Notes under the pieces: generated by a model
The model's database searches: none
What the model was told of the DNA's origin: nothing
The model's input: only the letters and a program-made list of their open reading frames with translations
Program-made: the position numbers and the translations under genes
In this document: in pieces, positions 1 through 9,608 of the stretch
Layout: every line of letters begins with the position of its first letter
How positions within the stretch are numbered: the first letter of the stretch is position 1
Assembly (NCBI RefSeq): GCF_038023995.1
Contig: NZ_CP150660.1
Span: forward strand, 1,920,501 to 1,984,500
DNA length: 64,000 bases
Direction of reading: 5' to 3'
Origin: Polaribacter atrinae
GTDB taxonomy: Bacteria; Bacteroidota; Bacteroidia; Flavobacteriales; Flavobacteriaceae

Positions 1-22
1 CAACAAAAATTAAATAAAGAAA

Positions 23-2278
23 ATGGGAGATCCATATATTTTAATGTTAGTAGCTCTAGCTGTTTTAGCTATAGTAGATTTAGTTATAGGCGTTAGTAAT
101 GACGCTGTTAACTTCTTAAATTCAGCCATAGGCTCAAAAGCAATATCCGTAAGAAATATTATGATAATTGCTAGTTTAGGGGTGTTTTTTGGAGCCGTTA
201 CCTCTAGTGGAATGATGGAAGTTGCACGTAAAGGAATTTTTAATCCTGACATGTTTATGTTCCAAGATATTATGTTCATTTTTATGGCCGTAATGATTAC
301 AGATATTTTATTGCTAGATATCTTTAATACACTCGGAATGCCTACTTCTACCACCGTTTCTATTGTATTTGAACTTTTAGGAGCTGCCGTTTGTATTTCT
401 TTAATAAAGATATCGGCTAATGATTCTCAATCTATTTCAGATATTTGGAATTACATCAACCATGAAAAAGCTTTTGAAATTATCAATGGAATATTATTAT
501 CCGTTGTTGTAGCATTCTCTGTAGGAGCAATTGTACAATTTGTATCTAGGTTAATTTATACGTTCAACTTTAATAAAAGAGCAACTTATATTAGTGCTTT
601 GTTTGGTGGATTTGCAATTACTGCAATTACCTACTTTATCATTATAAAAGGAATGAAAGGAACTCCTTGGTATGATGATATTGCACATTTAATTGAAGGA
701 AACACTTTAGCTATTATTTTAGGAAGCTTTGTTATCTGGGCTATAATTTCTCAAGTATTAATTCAATTTTTTAAAGTAAATATTTTAAAACTGATTATTG
801 GAGTTGGTACATTTTCTTTAGCAATGGCCTTTTCTGGAAATGATTTAGTAAACTTTGTTGGTGTACCAATTGCTGCATGGAACTCTTACCAATCTTGGAG
901 TATCTCTGGTGTTGATGCCAATGCATTCTCTATGGGAATATTAGCAAAAAAAGTACCTTCTAACATTTGGTTATTATTAATAGCAGGTGCTATTATGGTG
1001 GTTACTTTATGGACTTCTAGTAAAGCACAAAATGTAATAAAAACAGGTATCGATTTATCTCGTCAGGGAGAAGGGCATGAAAAATTTCAGCCAAATCCTT
1101 TATCTAGAATTGTGGTAAGATTTGCAATGGGTCTTAACTTTGGACTTGGTAAAATCTTCCCTAAAAAGGCATTGAATTATGTAGATTCTAAATTTCAAAA
1201 GCCAGTAATAGAATTGCCAAAAGATAAAACGTATGAGTTACCTGCTTTCGATTTAGTAAGAGCTTCTGTTAACTTAATTGTTGCTGGTATCTTAATCTCT
1301 GTTGCAACTTCTATGAAATTGCCACTGTCTACTACCTATGTAACATTTATGGTTGCTATGGGTACTTCTTTAGCAGATAGAGCTTGGGGACGTGAAAGTG
1401 CAGTTTACAGAGTTGCCGGAGTAATAAATGTTGTTGGTGGTTGGTTCTTAACTGCAATTACGGCATTTTTAGCTTCTGCTTTAGTAGCGTACTTAATTAG
1501 TTGGGATATGGTTATGATTCCTATTCTATTAGCACTTGTTGCTTTCTTAATTGGAAGAAACAGCTTAATTCATAGAAGAAAATCTAAAGAAGTAAAAAAA
1601 CAAGTATATATAGAAAGAGCAGAATTAATTACAATTAATGGTGTAATTGAAGAAAGTGCAGATCATATTTCTGAAGTAATAAACCGTGTAAATAAATTAT
1701 ATACCAATGTTGTAAATGATTTAGCAAACCACGATTTAAATAAATTACGTAAAACAGATAAACACGTTGCCAAACTTAATGATGAAATAGATGGATTAAA
1801 AGATGGCGTTTTCTATTTTATTAAATCTTTAGACGAAACTTCTGTAGAAGCAAGTAGGTTTTACATTATGGTTTTAGGATATTTACAAGACATAGCACAA
1901 TCTATTAGTTATATTTCTAGAGCTAGCTATAAACATGTAAACAACAATCATAAAAATTTAAAGAAAGGTCAAATAAAAGATTTAAAAACGATTGATGTTG
2001 CCTTATCTGCTTTATTAACTAAAGAAGCAGCTATTTTCGAAAATAGAGAATTAGACAATTTAAACAGCCTATTAATAGAAAAGAATGAGTTGTTACAAAG
2101 CGTAAGATCTTCTATTGAAAAACAAGTTGCAAGAATTAGAACAGATGAAACGAGTCCTAAAAACACAACTTTATACTTTAGTGTATTGTTAGAAACAAAA
2201 GATTTAATTAAAGCTTTAATGAGCTTGTTAGAAACTTATGAAGAGTTTCACTTAAGCACAAAACAAGTAAAATTATAA
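23..2278 (+). CDS. PiT-family inorganic phosphate transporter with C-terminal PhoU-like domain
   Basis: Inner-membrane phosphate permease of the PiT family (usually cation-coupled). Both PiT signature repeats are visible: residues 23-40 (GVSNDAVNFLNSAIGSKA) and about 271-286 (SGNDLVNFVGVPIAAW). Hydrophobic segments fill the first 180 residues, about 190-350, and about 415-520. After a basic stretch near 525-540, the last 200 or so residues are helical, soluble and resemble PhoU/DUF47 proteins, which in many bacteria are separate partners encoded beside PiT. At 751 residues it is much longer than a bare PiT (about 400-500). The ATG at 23 is the first in frame, and the start lies close to the window edge, so an upstream partner cannot be excluded. 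A strong terminator follows. Function is confident; the regulatory role of the tail is inferred. Confidence 0.9.
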   Translation: MGDPYILMLVALAVLAIVDLVIGVSNDAVNFLNSAIGSKAISVRNIMIIASLGVFFGAVTSSGMMEVARKGIFNPDMFMFQDIMFIFMAVMITDILLLDIFNTLGMPTSTTVSIVFELLGAAVCISLIKISANDSQSISDIWNYINHEKAFEIINGILLSVVVAFSVGAIVQFVSRLIYTFNFNKRATYISALFGGFAITAITYFIIIKGMKGTPWYDDIAHLIEGNTLAIILGSFVIWAIISQVLIQFFKVNILKLIIGVGTFSLAMAFSGNDLVNFVGVPIAAWNSYQSWSISGVDANAFSMGILAKKVPSNIWLLLIAGAIMVVTLWTSSKAQNVIKTGIDLSRQGEGHEKFQPNPLSRIVVRFAMGLNFGLGKIFPKKALNYVDSKFQKPVIELPKDKTYELPAFDLVRASVNLIVAGILISVATSMKLPLSTTYVTFMVAMGTSLADRAWGRESAVYRVAGVINVVGGWFLTAITAFLASALVAYLISWDMVMIPILLALVAFLIGRNSLIHRRKSKEVKKQVYIERAELITINGVIEESADHISEVINRVNKLYTNVVNDLANHDLNKLRKTDKHVAKLNDEIDGLKDGVFYFIKSLDETSVEASRFYIMVLGYLQDIAQSISYISRASYKHVNNNHKNLKKGQIKDLKTIDVALSALLTKEAAIFENRELDNLNSLLIEKNELLQSVRSSIEKQVARIRTDETSPKNTTLYFSVLLETKDLIKALMSLLETYEEFHLSTKQVKL

Positions 2279-2296
2279 TCTATTTATAAGTAATAA

Positions 2297-2329
2297 AAAA
2301 AACCATGAAGCACTCTTCATGGTTTTTTT
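2297..2329 (+). terminator. Rho-independent terminator after the phosphate transporter
   Basis: Perfect stem AACCATGAAG / CTTCATGGTT around loop CACT, extended by A/T pairs and followed by a run of T. It lies 20 nt after the transporter stop. Confidence 0.85.
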
Positions 2330-2463
2330 TTGTTCTATAAACCTTTAAAAGGTTATCCATACACAAGGATACAACAGCTACAAATAACAAATCATCTTAT
2401 GTTATTGTTCTATTATAATTTTCCCTTTTCTTAAAGTTTTTAAACCTAAAGGAATTTTATCTT

Positions 2464-2505
2464 GTTTCTGTTATGGCAGTTTAAATTGAATGGCTATTTT
2501 CCGAT
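2464..2505 (-). repeat. Degenerate copy of a dispersed GGAAAATAGCC repeat
   Basis: Read on the minus strand this is GGAAAATAGCCATTCAATTT followed by AAACTGCCATAACAGAAAC. It aligns with plus-strand 10105-10150 (GGAAAATAGCCGTTCACTTT, then AAACGC...GCCATAAACAAC). Shared blocks are GGAAAATAGCC, TTCA, TTTAAAC and GCCATAA. Confidence 0.55.
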
Positions 2506-2625
2506 TTTAGTGATAAATAATTCAAATTTTTGTTTCAATTGTATTATGGAATCTTCTAACTCAATCTTACTCTTAATTAAATCATTGTTTTTCCCTTTGT
2601 ACTCTAAAGCTAAATAAAACAATGA
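2494..2625 (-). pseudogene. Remnant of a coiled-coil protein C-terminus running into a repeat
   Basis: An open stretch of 43 codons on the minus strand with no start codon reads as a plausible charged, helical C-terminus (for example LEYKGKNNDLIKSKIELED, then IIQLKQKFELF). It ends in IGK followed by TAG, and that stop codon lies inside the repeat copy at 2464-2505. An in-frame TAA sits directly upstream at 2626-2628. The composition looks like real coding sequence of a lost gene, but identity is unknown. It could be chance open frame in A/T-rich DNA. Confidence 0.35.
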
Positions 2626-2745
2626 TTACAACTTCCGCATAATAGTACTCCTACAAATCCTTAACCCAGACTATCCTACTTTAAAAAAGTAGCTTGAAAT
2701 AAAAGCGAATTAAAGAAGAAACGTAACGAATATTAGGTATTTCTT

Positions 2746-4947
2746 TTAAAACCAAAACCCTAAATTAAATAACCAGTATTGTTCTTTAGTCTCTGGAGAC
2801 CAACTATATTTTATTTCTAAAGGACCAATAAGAGAATTATAACTATACCCAACAGCGTAACCAGATTTAACATCAGTAAAAAGGTCTATGTTTTTAAAAA
2901 TATTCTCATCTAAACGTCCGTAATTGGCTATAAAGGTTGCATAATGTTTACTAGCAAAAGCATATCTTAAATTAAGCTCGGTCTTTACATAAGTATTATC
3001 TGAAAGTTCCCCAAATTCATAGCCGTAGAAAGGCACAAAAGTGTTAATATAATTTTGGTTGTATCCTCCCAAATAAAAATCAAAAACATCAGAATCCACA
3101 TCGTTTAATGTAAAACCAGCTTCACTTGTTACCTGTAGCGTAAGTTTATCTAAAAAAGTAGTAGCAAAACCTAAAGTTCCTTTTGTTTGGGCAAATTGCG
3201 AGAAATCATCATTATGATCTGATGAAACCATGTACCACTTAAAGTTTAAGTCTGCAAAATATCCTTTTGTAGGAAAATAATTTTTATCATAAGTATCTAA
3301 CTTTAAATAGCCAAAAGAATTAAAATAGTTACTATTATCAAAAACAGTAGCTTCATTAGTTTCAGAAGCAATTGTTTCTGTAGTTGCCTTTACATATTTA
3401 TACTCTACACCTAAACCTAGAGCAAATCTTCTATTAAAAGTTGTTTGCAAAAAAAATTGATTGGTAATATCTGTATATTTTAAATTAATACTGCTAACAG
3501 AAGGAAACTGAGATATAATGGAATTAAATTTAGAGTTTGTTCTAAAATGATTGTACCTAGATCTAAAACCATAACTAACATAAAATCCATTATCTACAAA
3601 ATAATCTAAGTTATACCTTAAATTATCTCCTAAAACAAGGTTCAAAGAAAGCATATCATTATTTAATAGAAAGTGTTTCTTATTATAATTTGCCAAAAGA
3701 CCAGACTTATATAAATAATCATAATGAATACCTAATTTTAGATTAGCACTCCCACTTGATTCGTTTAAATTCAGTTTTAGGTTATACGTATCATCTTCCT
3801 TTTTTGTTAAATTATACGTTATTCGTTCGTAATTTTTTGTAGCAGATAAGAAGTGAATTCTTTTTGTAATTTCCTTTCTTGTTAAACTATCTCCTTTTTT
3901 TATCTTTATTTTACCTAAAACAAAAGCTCTTGTATAGATGTTACATCCAGACAAATTAATATCTGTAATCGAAAACTTTTCTTTATCAAAATTTAACTTT
4001 TTATGTTCTCTTTTATGTACTTGCTTTTCTGCTAATTCTTTAAAAACATTGCTAAATTTCTTTCCTTCTTTAATTCCTATTTCTAAAATATTTTGTTTGT
4101 CATCAAAACTAACCACATTATAATCATTAACAACAGGATGAATATAAACGTCTAATTTTTCTTTTTCCATGTCTGTAGTTTTATACATCTGATAACTAAC
4201 TATCTGATTTAAAAGAGCTACAATAGAATTTAGATTCTCTTTTTCATATAAACTTCCTTCTACATCTACGCCTATTACAACATCAACTCCTTTAGACTTC
4301 ATGACACTAATAGGGAAATTATTAGCTATTCCGCCATCTACCAATAATTTATCATCTACAACAACCGGGTTTAATAACGTAGGGAAAGAACCACTAGCTC
4401 TTAAAGCCATGGGTAAAGAGCCCTTTTCTAATAAAACGGCATTCCCATTTTCTACATCCGTAGCAATGCAAAAGAAAGGAATCGGTAGCTTCTTAAAATC
4501 TGAAATACCTTCTACAGAAGATAATAATTCTATTAAAAAATTTAATACATTCTGACCTTTAGAAACCGCTACTGGGAAACCTATTGCTCCTTTGTTAACT
4601 GGTAAAGTAATAAATGTTTTTTCACCAAACTCTTTCTCAAAAAAAGGTTTAGAATTTCTTGGCAACTGATCTTGTAAAAGTGTCATAAAATCGGTTTCTA
4701 AAACAATCTGCTCTATCTGGTCACCAGAATATCCTATTGAATATAAACCTCCAATAATTGCCCCCATACTGGTACCACCTATATAGTCTATTTGTAAACC
4801 AGCTTTGTCAATTTCTTTTAAAACCCCAATATGAGCAAAACCTTTTGCGCCTCCTCCACTTAGAACCAAACCTACTTTTGGTTGTTTTCCTTGACTATTT
4901 ACAGCTATAGAAAGTAACACTAAAAATACTAATATTTGTTTTTTCAT
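2746..4947 (-). CDS. Patatin-like phospholipase with C-terminal outer-membrane beta-barrel
   Basis: Predicted exported lipase/phospholipase anchored in the outer membrane. A signal peptide (about residues 1-20) precedes a patatin domain with the oxyanion loop GGGAKG (31-36), nucleophile motif GTSMG (58-62, Ser60) and the dyad aspartate in DGG (204-206). About residues 330-400 resemble a POTRA-type segment, and the rest alternates hydrophobic and polar residues and ends in LFNLGFWF, with the C-terminal Phe typical of Omp85-type barrels. Length (733) fits the patatin/BamA-like fusion family known in Bacteroidota and as PlpD in Pseudomonas. The ATG overlaps the uvrC stop by 4 nt, so translation is probably coupled. 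All catalytic residues appear intact; the natural lipid substrate is unknown. Confidence 0.88.
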   Translation of the reverse strand: MKKQILVFLVLLSIAVNSQGKQPKVGLVLSGGGAKGFAHIGVLKEIDKAGLQIDYIGGTSMGAIIGGLYSIGYSGDQIEQIVLETDFMTLLQDQLPRNSKPFFEKEFGEKTFITLPVNKGAIGFPVAVSKGQNVLNFLIELLSSVEGISDFKKLPIPFFCIATDVENGNAVLLEKGSLPMALRASGSFPTLLNPVVVDDKLLVDGGIANNFPISVMKSKGVDVVIGVDVEGSLYEKENLNSIVALLNQIVSYQMYKTTDMEKEKLDVYIHPVVNDYNVVSFDDKQNILEIGIKEGKKFSNVFKELAEKQVHKREHKKLNFDKEKFSITDINLSGCNIYTRAFVLGKIKIKKGDSLTRKEITKRIHFLSATKNYERITYNLTKKEDDTYNLKLNLNESSGSANLKLGIHYDYLYKSGLLANYNKKHFLLNNDMLSLNLVLGDNLRYNLDYFVDNGFYVSYGFRSRYNHFRTNSKFNSIISQFPSVSSINLKYTDITNQFFLQTTFNRRFALGLGVEYKYVKATTETIASETNEATVFDNSNYFNSFGYLKLDTYDKNYFPTKGYFADLNFKWYMVSSDHNDDFSQFAQTKGTLGFATTFLDKLTLQVTSEAGFTLNDVDSDVFDFYLGGYNQNYINTFVPFYGYEFGELSDNTYVKTELNLRYAFASKHYATFIANYGRLDENIFKNIDLFTDVKSGYAVGYSYNSLIGPLEIKYSWSPETKEQYWLFNLGFWF

Positions 4948-6740
4948 TTTTTCTTCGGTTGAAAATATTCATATACTTTTATAGCTCTTGCGTTTCCTAT
5001 AACTTCTTTTAGTTCTTCTAAAGAAGCTTCTTTAACACGTTTTGCCGACTTAAATTTACGTAATAAAGTTGTAATAGTTTGCGCACCAACATCTGGTATT
5101 TGCTCTAGTTCAGATTTTATAGCACTTTTACTTCGTTTATTTCTATGAAACGTAATTCCGAATCTATGTGCCTCATTTCTTAGGTACTGCGTAATCTTTA
5201 ACGTTTCAGATTTTTTATCTAAATATAAAGGTATTGGATCTCCTGGATAATAAATTTCTTCTAAACGTTTTGCAATACCTATAATGGCTATTTTGCCCCT
5301 TAAACCTAAACTTTCTAACGCTTTTAAACCAGATGATAATTGTCCTTTTCCACCATCCACAATAATTAATTGTGGCAAAGGTTGTTCTTCTTCTAACAAA
5401 CGCTTGTACCTTCTGTAAACAACCTCTTCCATAGATGCAAAATCGTCTGGTCCATCAACGGTTTTAATATTGTAATGCCTGTAATCTTTTTTACTTGGTT
5501 TTCCGTCTTTAAAAACTACACAAGCAGCAACAGGATTTGTACCCTGAATGTTAGAGTTATCGAAACACTCTATATGACGTGGTTCTACATGCAAACGCAA
5601 ATCCTTTTTCATTTGCGCCATAATTCTCTTTACATGCCTATCTGGATCTACAATTTGTACTTGCTTAAATTGTTCTTGTCTATAGTATTTTGCATTTCTT
5701 TCAGACAGTTCTACAATGCGCTTTTTATCGCCTAATTTAGGAATGGTTACTTTTACATTCTCTCCTAAATTCACTTTAAAAGGTACATAAATTTCTGGTG
5801 ACTGAGAATCGAATCGCTGTCTAATTTCAACAATAAACAACTCTAATAATTCTTTATCAGATTCGTCTAATTTTTTCTTGATTTCTGTTGTATGAGACTG
5901 GATGATTGATCCATTAGAAATTTTTAAGAAATTAGCATATCCATGTGTTTCATCAGAAATAATAGAAAAAACATCTACATTATTTATAGACGGATTTATA
6001 ATGGTACTTTTAGATTGATAATTGCCTAACAGATGTAATTTCTCTTTAATTTTTTGAGCCTCCTCAAACTCCATTTTCTCAGCAAAGTCCAACATCATTT
6101 TCTGAAACTTCTCTAAGCTTTCTTTAAAATTTCCTTTTATAATATTTCTAATTTCTGCTATAGAATTATTATAATGACTTTCTGTTTCTAAGCCTTCACA
6201 AGCACCTTTACAGTTTTTTAAATGATATTCTAAACAAACTTTATACTTTCCTTCATTTACATTCTGATGACTTAAATCGTACTTACACGTTCTTAGTGGA
6301 TACAATTCTTTAATTAAGTCTAATAAAATACGAACCGTTTTTATAGAAGTATAAGGACCAAAATATTCAGAGCCATCTTTAATCACCCTACGCGTCATAA
6401 AAACTCTCGGAAAACGTTCTTTTTTAATGCAAAGCCAAGGATAAGACTTGTCATCCTTTAGTAAAACATTGTAACGTGGTTTGTATTTTTTAATCAGATT
6501 ATTCTCTAATAATAAAGCATCTGTTTCTGTATTTACAACAATATGCTTTATACGAACAATCTTTTTAACTAAAACTCTAGTCTTGCCATTTTCGTGATTC
6601 TTATTAAAATAAGAAGCGACTCTTTTTTTTAAATTTTTAGCTTTACCTACATAAATAATAACATCTTCTTTATCAAAGTACTGATAAACTCCGGGTTCAT
6701 TTGGTAAAGTTTTAATTTGTAGTTCTAAAGGTGTAGGCAT
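4944..6740 (-). CDS. uvrC: Excinuclease ABC subunit C
   Basis: Nuclease subunit of UvrABC nucleotide excision repair, making incisions on both sides of a lesion. The GIY-YIG nuclease domain is at the N-terminus (PGVYQYFDKEDVIIYVGKAK, about 16-35). A UVR motif that contacts UvrB follows near residue 220 (FAEKMEFEEAQKIKEKLHLL). The RNase H-like second nuclease is in the middle (IECFDNSNIQG, IIVDGGKGQLSSG), and the helix-hairpin-helix pair is at the end (IPDVGAQTITTLLRKF). At 598 residues it is full length. It overlaps the patatin gene downstream by 4 nt. The ATG at 6740 gives the usual N-terminus. Confidence 0.97.
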   Translation of the reverse strand: MPTPLELQIKTLPNEPGVYQYFDKEDVIIYVGKAKNLKKRVASYFNKNHENGKTRVLVKKIVRIKHIVVNTETDALLLENNLIKKYKPRYNVLLKDDKSYPWLCIKKERFPRVFMTRRVIKDGSEYFGPYTSIKTVRILLDLIKELYPLRTCKYDLSHQNVNEGKYKVCLEYHLKNCKGACEGLETESHYNNSIAEIRNIIKGNFKESLEKFQKMMLDFAEKMEFEEAQKIKEKLHLLGNYQSKSTIINPSINNVDVFSIISDETHGYANFLKISNGSIIQSHTTEIKKKLDESDKELLELFIVEIRQRFDSQSPEIYVPFKVNLGENVKVTIPKLGDKKRIVELSERNAKYYRQEQFKQVQIVDPDRHVKRIMAQMKKDLRLHVEPRHIECFDNSNIQGTNPVAACVVFKDGKPSKKDYRHYNIKTVDGPDDFASMEEVVYRRYKRLLEEEQPLPQLIIVDGGKGQLSSGLKALESLGLRGKIAIIGIAKRLEEIYYPGDPIPLYLDKKSETLKITQYLRNEAHRFGITFHRNKRSKSAIKSELEQIPDVGAQTITTLLRKFKSAKRVKEASLEELKEVIGNARAIKVYEYFQPKKK

Positions 6741-6920
6741 AGAACGAAATTACACATTTTTAAACATCCAAAATATAAAAACAAGTGAAAAAATAGTTGT
6801 AAAAACAAGCTGAAAATTATTTTTAAAATCTAAAAGAGCATTTTAATAGGCACATTTTACGTATTTTTCTACATTTAAACAGAACCAAACCAATTCACTA
6901 ACTACTTACACTTTTTAATC

Positions 6921-7283
6921 ATGGCAAAAAAAAATACAATTTCTTTACAAACAGCTAAAAGATGGACCAAAAGATGGCGCAAAATGGAAGGTTCTTATAA
7001 TGCACACCAAGATTGCAGAGCTTTTAACATTCCTATAGAAGATTTAAAAGGAGTAATTGCAGAAGGAGCGGTAACTGTAAGAGCGTACATAGGTGTACAT
7101 AAACATAAAATTGAAGGAGAAACCGTTTTTGAAGAAAAATTAATTATTGTTGGTGTTAACGCAGAAGGTAAAGACATGATTTCTTCTAAAGATGGAGAGG
7201 TTTTAGACCCTGAGAGTGATTTTATTTATGACTTTACAACTCCTTGCCCAGACAAATGTGATTCTGAAAGCCCTTTAAATTAA
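6921..7283 (+). CDS. Conserved hypothetical protein with C-terminal CPDKC motif
   Basis: A 120-residue soluble protein. The N-terminus is strongly basic (TAKRWTKRWRKMEG), the middle predicts alternating strands (GAVTVRAYIGVHKHKIEG, KLIIVGVNAEGKDMI), and the tail carries Cys109 and Cys113 in TPCPDKCD, with another Cys at 32. The CxxxC could bind metal or form a disulfide, but this is inference. I recognise the type as a small conserved flavobacterial protein without known function. It is 10 nt upstream of the membrane protein gene at 7294, so they may be co-transcribed. Confidence 0.75.
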   Translation: MAKKNTISLQTAKRWTKRWRKMEGSYNAHQDCRAFNIPIEDLKGVIAEGAVTVRAYIGVHKHKIEGETVFEEKLIIVGVNAEGKDMISSKDGEVLDPESDFIYDFTTPCPDKCDSESPLN

Positions 7284-7293
7284 GCAGCTTACT

Positions 7294-7956
7294 ATGACTT
7301 TTGATGATTTTATTACAATTACTGGTTATTTATTTTTAGTTATAAATACCCTAGTATTTATTATTAGCTATAATAAAAAACACAAAGCACTAAAATACTT
7401 TATTATGTATTTATTGCTTTGTCTTTTTATTCAGTTTTCATCTAACATTTTAAATTCATTAAACAATCATAACCTCTTTTTAAGTCATTATTTTTTTGTG
7501 GGACAATTTGTTTTTTTAAGTCTATTCTTTTCATCTCTCGATGATTTTAAAAAATATAAGAGCGTAAATATTATTTTAACGTTTATAATAGCAGCCTCAT
7601 TTTTTATATACCTCTATCGTTTCCCCGAAAATTTAGATAGGTGGAGTATTTTAGAAATTGCAATTACATCTATAGCATTGTTAGTATATAGTTTTACTTT
7701 TTTTCTAAAAAAAATAGAAAATGATAAAGACAGAAAATACATTTATTTTAACTCTGGTTTTTTTGTGTATACATTATGTAGCACACTCATCTTTACATTA
7801 GGAAATATAGGATCTAAAGAATTAAAATTTTATGTTTGGCAGTTCAATTCTATCTTGTATATTGTTTTTCAGATGATGATTTTTGTTGAGTGGTATAAGA
7901 ACTTTAGAAAACCAAATCGCAAAGAACCTACTCTAGATAACTTTATTACAAAGTAA
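7294..7956 (+). CDS. Multi-pass membrane protein, possibly a sensor for the adjacent kinase
   Basis: A 220-residue protein with about six to seven hydrophobic helices and almost no soluble part. The ends are polar: Asp/Thr at the start, and a basic tail containing EWYKNFRKPNRKEP. No family-defining motif is recognised. It lies between a small conserved gene and the histidine kinase/response regulator pair, all on the same strand, with 68 nt before the kinase. A signal-input role for that pair is inference from position only. Its base composition matches the neighbours. Confidence 0.7.
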   Translation: MTFDDFITITGYLFLVINTLVFIISYNKKHKALKYFIMYLLLCLFIQFSSNILNSLNNHNLFLSHYFFVGQFVFLSLFFSSLDDFKKYKSVNIILTFIIAASFFIYLYRFPENLDRWSILEIAITSIALLVYSFTFFLKKIENDKDRKYIYFNSGFFVYTLCSTLIFTLGNIGSKELKFYVWQFNSILYIVFQMMIFVEWYKNFRKPNRKEPTLDNFITK

Positions 7957-8024
7957 AAAAACGATAATTATAAAGGTAAAATTATTTTTATGTAACTTCG
8001 TTTTCTTTGATTTAAAAACCCCAA

Positions 8025-8816
8025 ATGGAAAAACTCTTTATTCAAGAAAACCAAGTGATACTTATCGCCTTAACAGGGGTTATATTACTTCTTTTTATGG
8101 GAGTTACACTCTTACTATTTTTCTTTACCTCAAGAAAAAAAATAGTAGATAAAGAGCTAGAAAAAAAGAAATTAGAAGTATCACATCAAAAAGAAATTAT
8201 ACAATCTATCATTATAACTCAAGAAGAAGAGCGCAAACGTATTGCACAAGATTTACATGATGATATTAGCTCTAAACTTAATGTAATTAACCTAAATGCA
8301 AACCTTTTAAAAGACGGAGATTTGTCTCCAGAAGAATACATAGTAGTTAATAATGACATTTTAGAAGCAACTGATAAAACTTTAGAAAGTGCTCGTAAAA
8401 TTGCACATAATTTACTACCACCAATTTTAGAAGAATTTGGGTTTAAAGACGCCGTAGAAGAACTTGCAGACTCTTTTAATAATAGTAGAAAAATTAATAT
8501 ATCATACAACATAAAATACAACAAGAAACATTTAAACCCACAAAACGAATTACACCTTTTTAGAATTAATCAAGAATTAATCAATAATTCTGTAAGACAT
8601 GGTAAAGCAAAAAATAGCACTATAAATATATCTCATAAAGACGATAAACTTATTTTTAGTTATACAGATAATGGCATTGGTTTTAATTCTGCTAAAAACG
8701 AGAATAAAAAAGGACTTGGTATGAAAAATATAGAAAGTAGGGTTTCTTTATTGAATGGTCGATATAGTGTTGGAAGTGAAGTAGGAAAAGGATTCAATAT
8801 TTTAATTGTAATATAA
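8025..8816 (+). CDS. Sensor histidine kinase, NarL/DegS type (HisKA_3)
   Basis: Membrane-bound kinase of a two-component system. One N-terminal transmembrane helix (about 11-35) leads into a coiled coil, then the HisKA_3 dimerisation domain with phospho-acceptor His78 in ERKRIAQDLHDD. The ATPase domain follows (N-box NQELINNSVRHG, G1 DNGIGF, G2 GLGMKN). There is almost no extracytoplasmic region, so input probably comes from the membrane or from a partner such as the preceding membrane protein. It ends 9 nt before the response regulator start, so the two form an operon. Confidence 0.93.
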   Translation: MEKLFIQENQVILIALTGVILLLFMGVTLLLFFFTSRKKIVDKELEKKKLEVSHQKEIIQSIIITQEEERKRIAQDLHDDISSKLNVINLNANLLKDGDLSPEEYIVVNNDILEATDKTLESARKIAHNLLPPILEEFGFKDAVEELADSFNNSRKINISYNIKYNKKHLNPQNELHLFRINQELINNSVRHGKAKNSTINISHKDDKLIFSYTDNGIGFNSAKNENKKGLGMKNIESRVSLLNGRYSVGSEVGKGFNILIVI

Positions 8817-8825
8817 CCCCCGATA

Positions 8826-9506
8826 ATGAAAAAAATAAATATCATAATTGCCGATGATGAAGAACTTTTTAGAAAAGGTATCCGATTTTTATTAGAAAGA
8901 GAGAGTAACCTTAACATTACTTACGAAGCAGCAAACGGTAAAGAATTAATCAACTTTTTATCCTATACAGAACAATCTCCAGACATTATTTTAATGGATT
9001 TAAAAATGCCAGAAATAAATGGTGTAGAAGCTACTAAAATAATTCATAAAACACACCCAGACATTAAAATAATTGCATTAACTAGTTTTGATGGAAAATC
9101 TTTTATAACCAACATGATAGATGTTGGCGCATCTTCTTACCTACTAAAAAACACCAGTCCTAAAATGGTAATTCATACCATAAATGAAGTATATAATAAA
9201 GGATTTTATTATGATGAAAAAGTTTTAAAAATTATTCATGAAAACATTAATTCATCTAGTGGAAAACGTATCAAAATCGATTTAGACAAAAAGCTACTTT
9301 CTAAAAGAGAAATTGATGTTCTAGAGTTAATTTGCGATCAATGTACCACTGCAGAAATTGCAGAAAAACTCTTTATAAGCCCAAGAACAGTAGAAGGTCA
9401 TAGAAATAATTTATTACTTAAAACACATTCTAAAAATGTTGCAGGATTGGTTATTTATGGTATTCAAAAAAAATTAATAGAAATTACACCAGATTTTAAT
9501 ATATAA
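8826..9506 (+). CDS. Two-component response regulator, NarL/LuxR family
   Basis: DNA-binding partner of the upstream kinase. The receiver domain has the acidic pair Asp10-Asp11, phospho-acceptor Asp58 (ILMDLKMPE), a conserved Thr (IALTSFDG) and Lys (YLLKNTSP). The C-terminal LuxR-type helix-turn-helix is clear (LSKREIDVLELI, then TAEIAEKLFISPRTVEGHR). Length of 226 residues is normal for the family. The targets cannot be read from the sequence. Confidence 0.95.
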   Translation: MKKINIIIADDEELFRKGIRFLLERESNLNITYEAANGKELINFLSYTEQSPDIILMDLKMPEINGVEATKIIHKTHPDIKIIALTSFDGKSFITNMIDVGASSYLLKNTSPKMVIHTINEVYNKGFYYDEKVLKIIHENINSSSGKRIKIDLDKKLLSKREIDVLELICDQCTTAEIAEKLFISPRTVEGHRNNLLLKTHSKNVAGLVIYGIQKKLIEITPDFNI

Positions 9507-9608
9507 AACTATTTTCTAAAAAACAGGTATTTATAAATTAGATAATCTATCTTTAAGAATAGTTGTTTTATCACAAGTTGGCAACAATATACCAATCACT
9601 CTCTGAAA

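Larger units (their letters stand above)
2330..2745. other. Non-coding, decayed stretch between convergent genes
   Basis: About 415 nt with no intact gene. It holds a minus-strand open remnant and a degenerate repeat (annotated separately). The rest is A/T-rich and shows no further feature that I can support. Confidence 0.5.

Noticed and set aside
10..354. Minus-strand open frame of 114 codons at the left edge
   Set aside because: It lies inside the phosphate transporter, which has clear family motifs; its translation shows no protein-like pattern.
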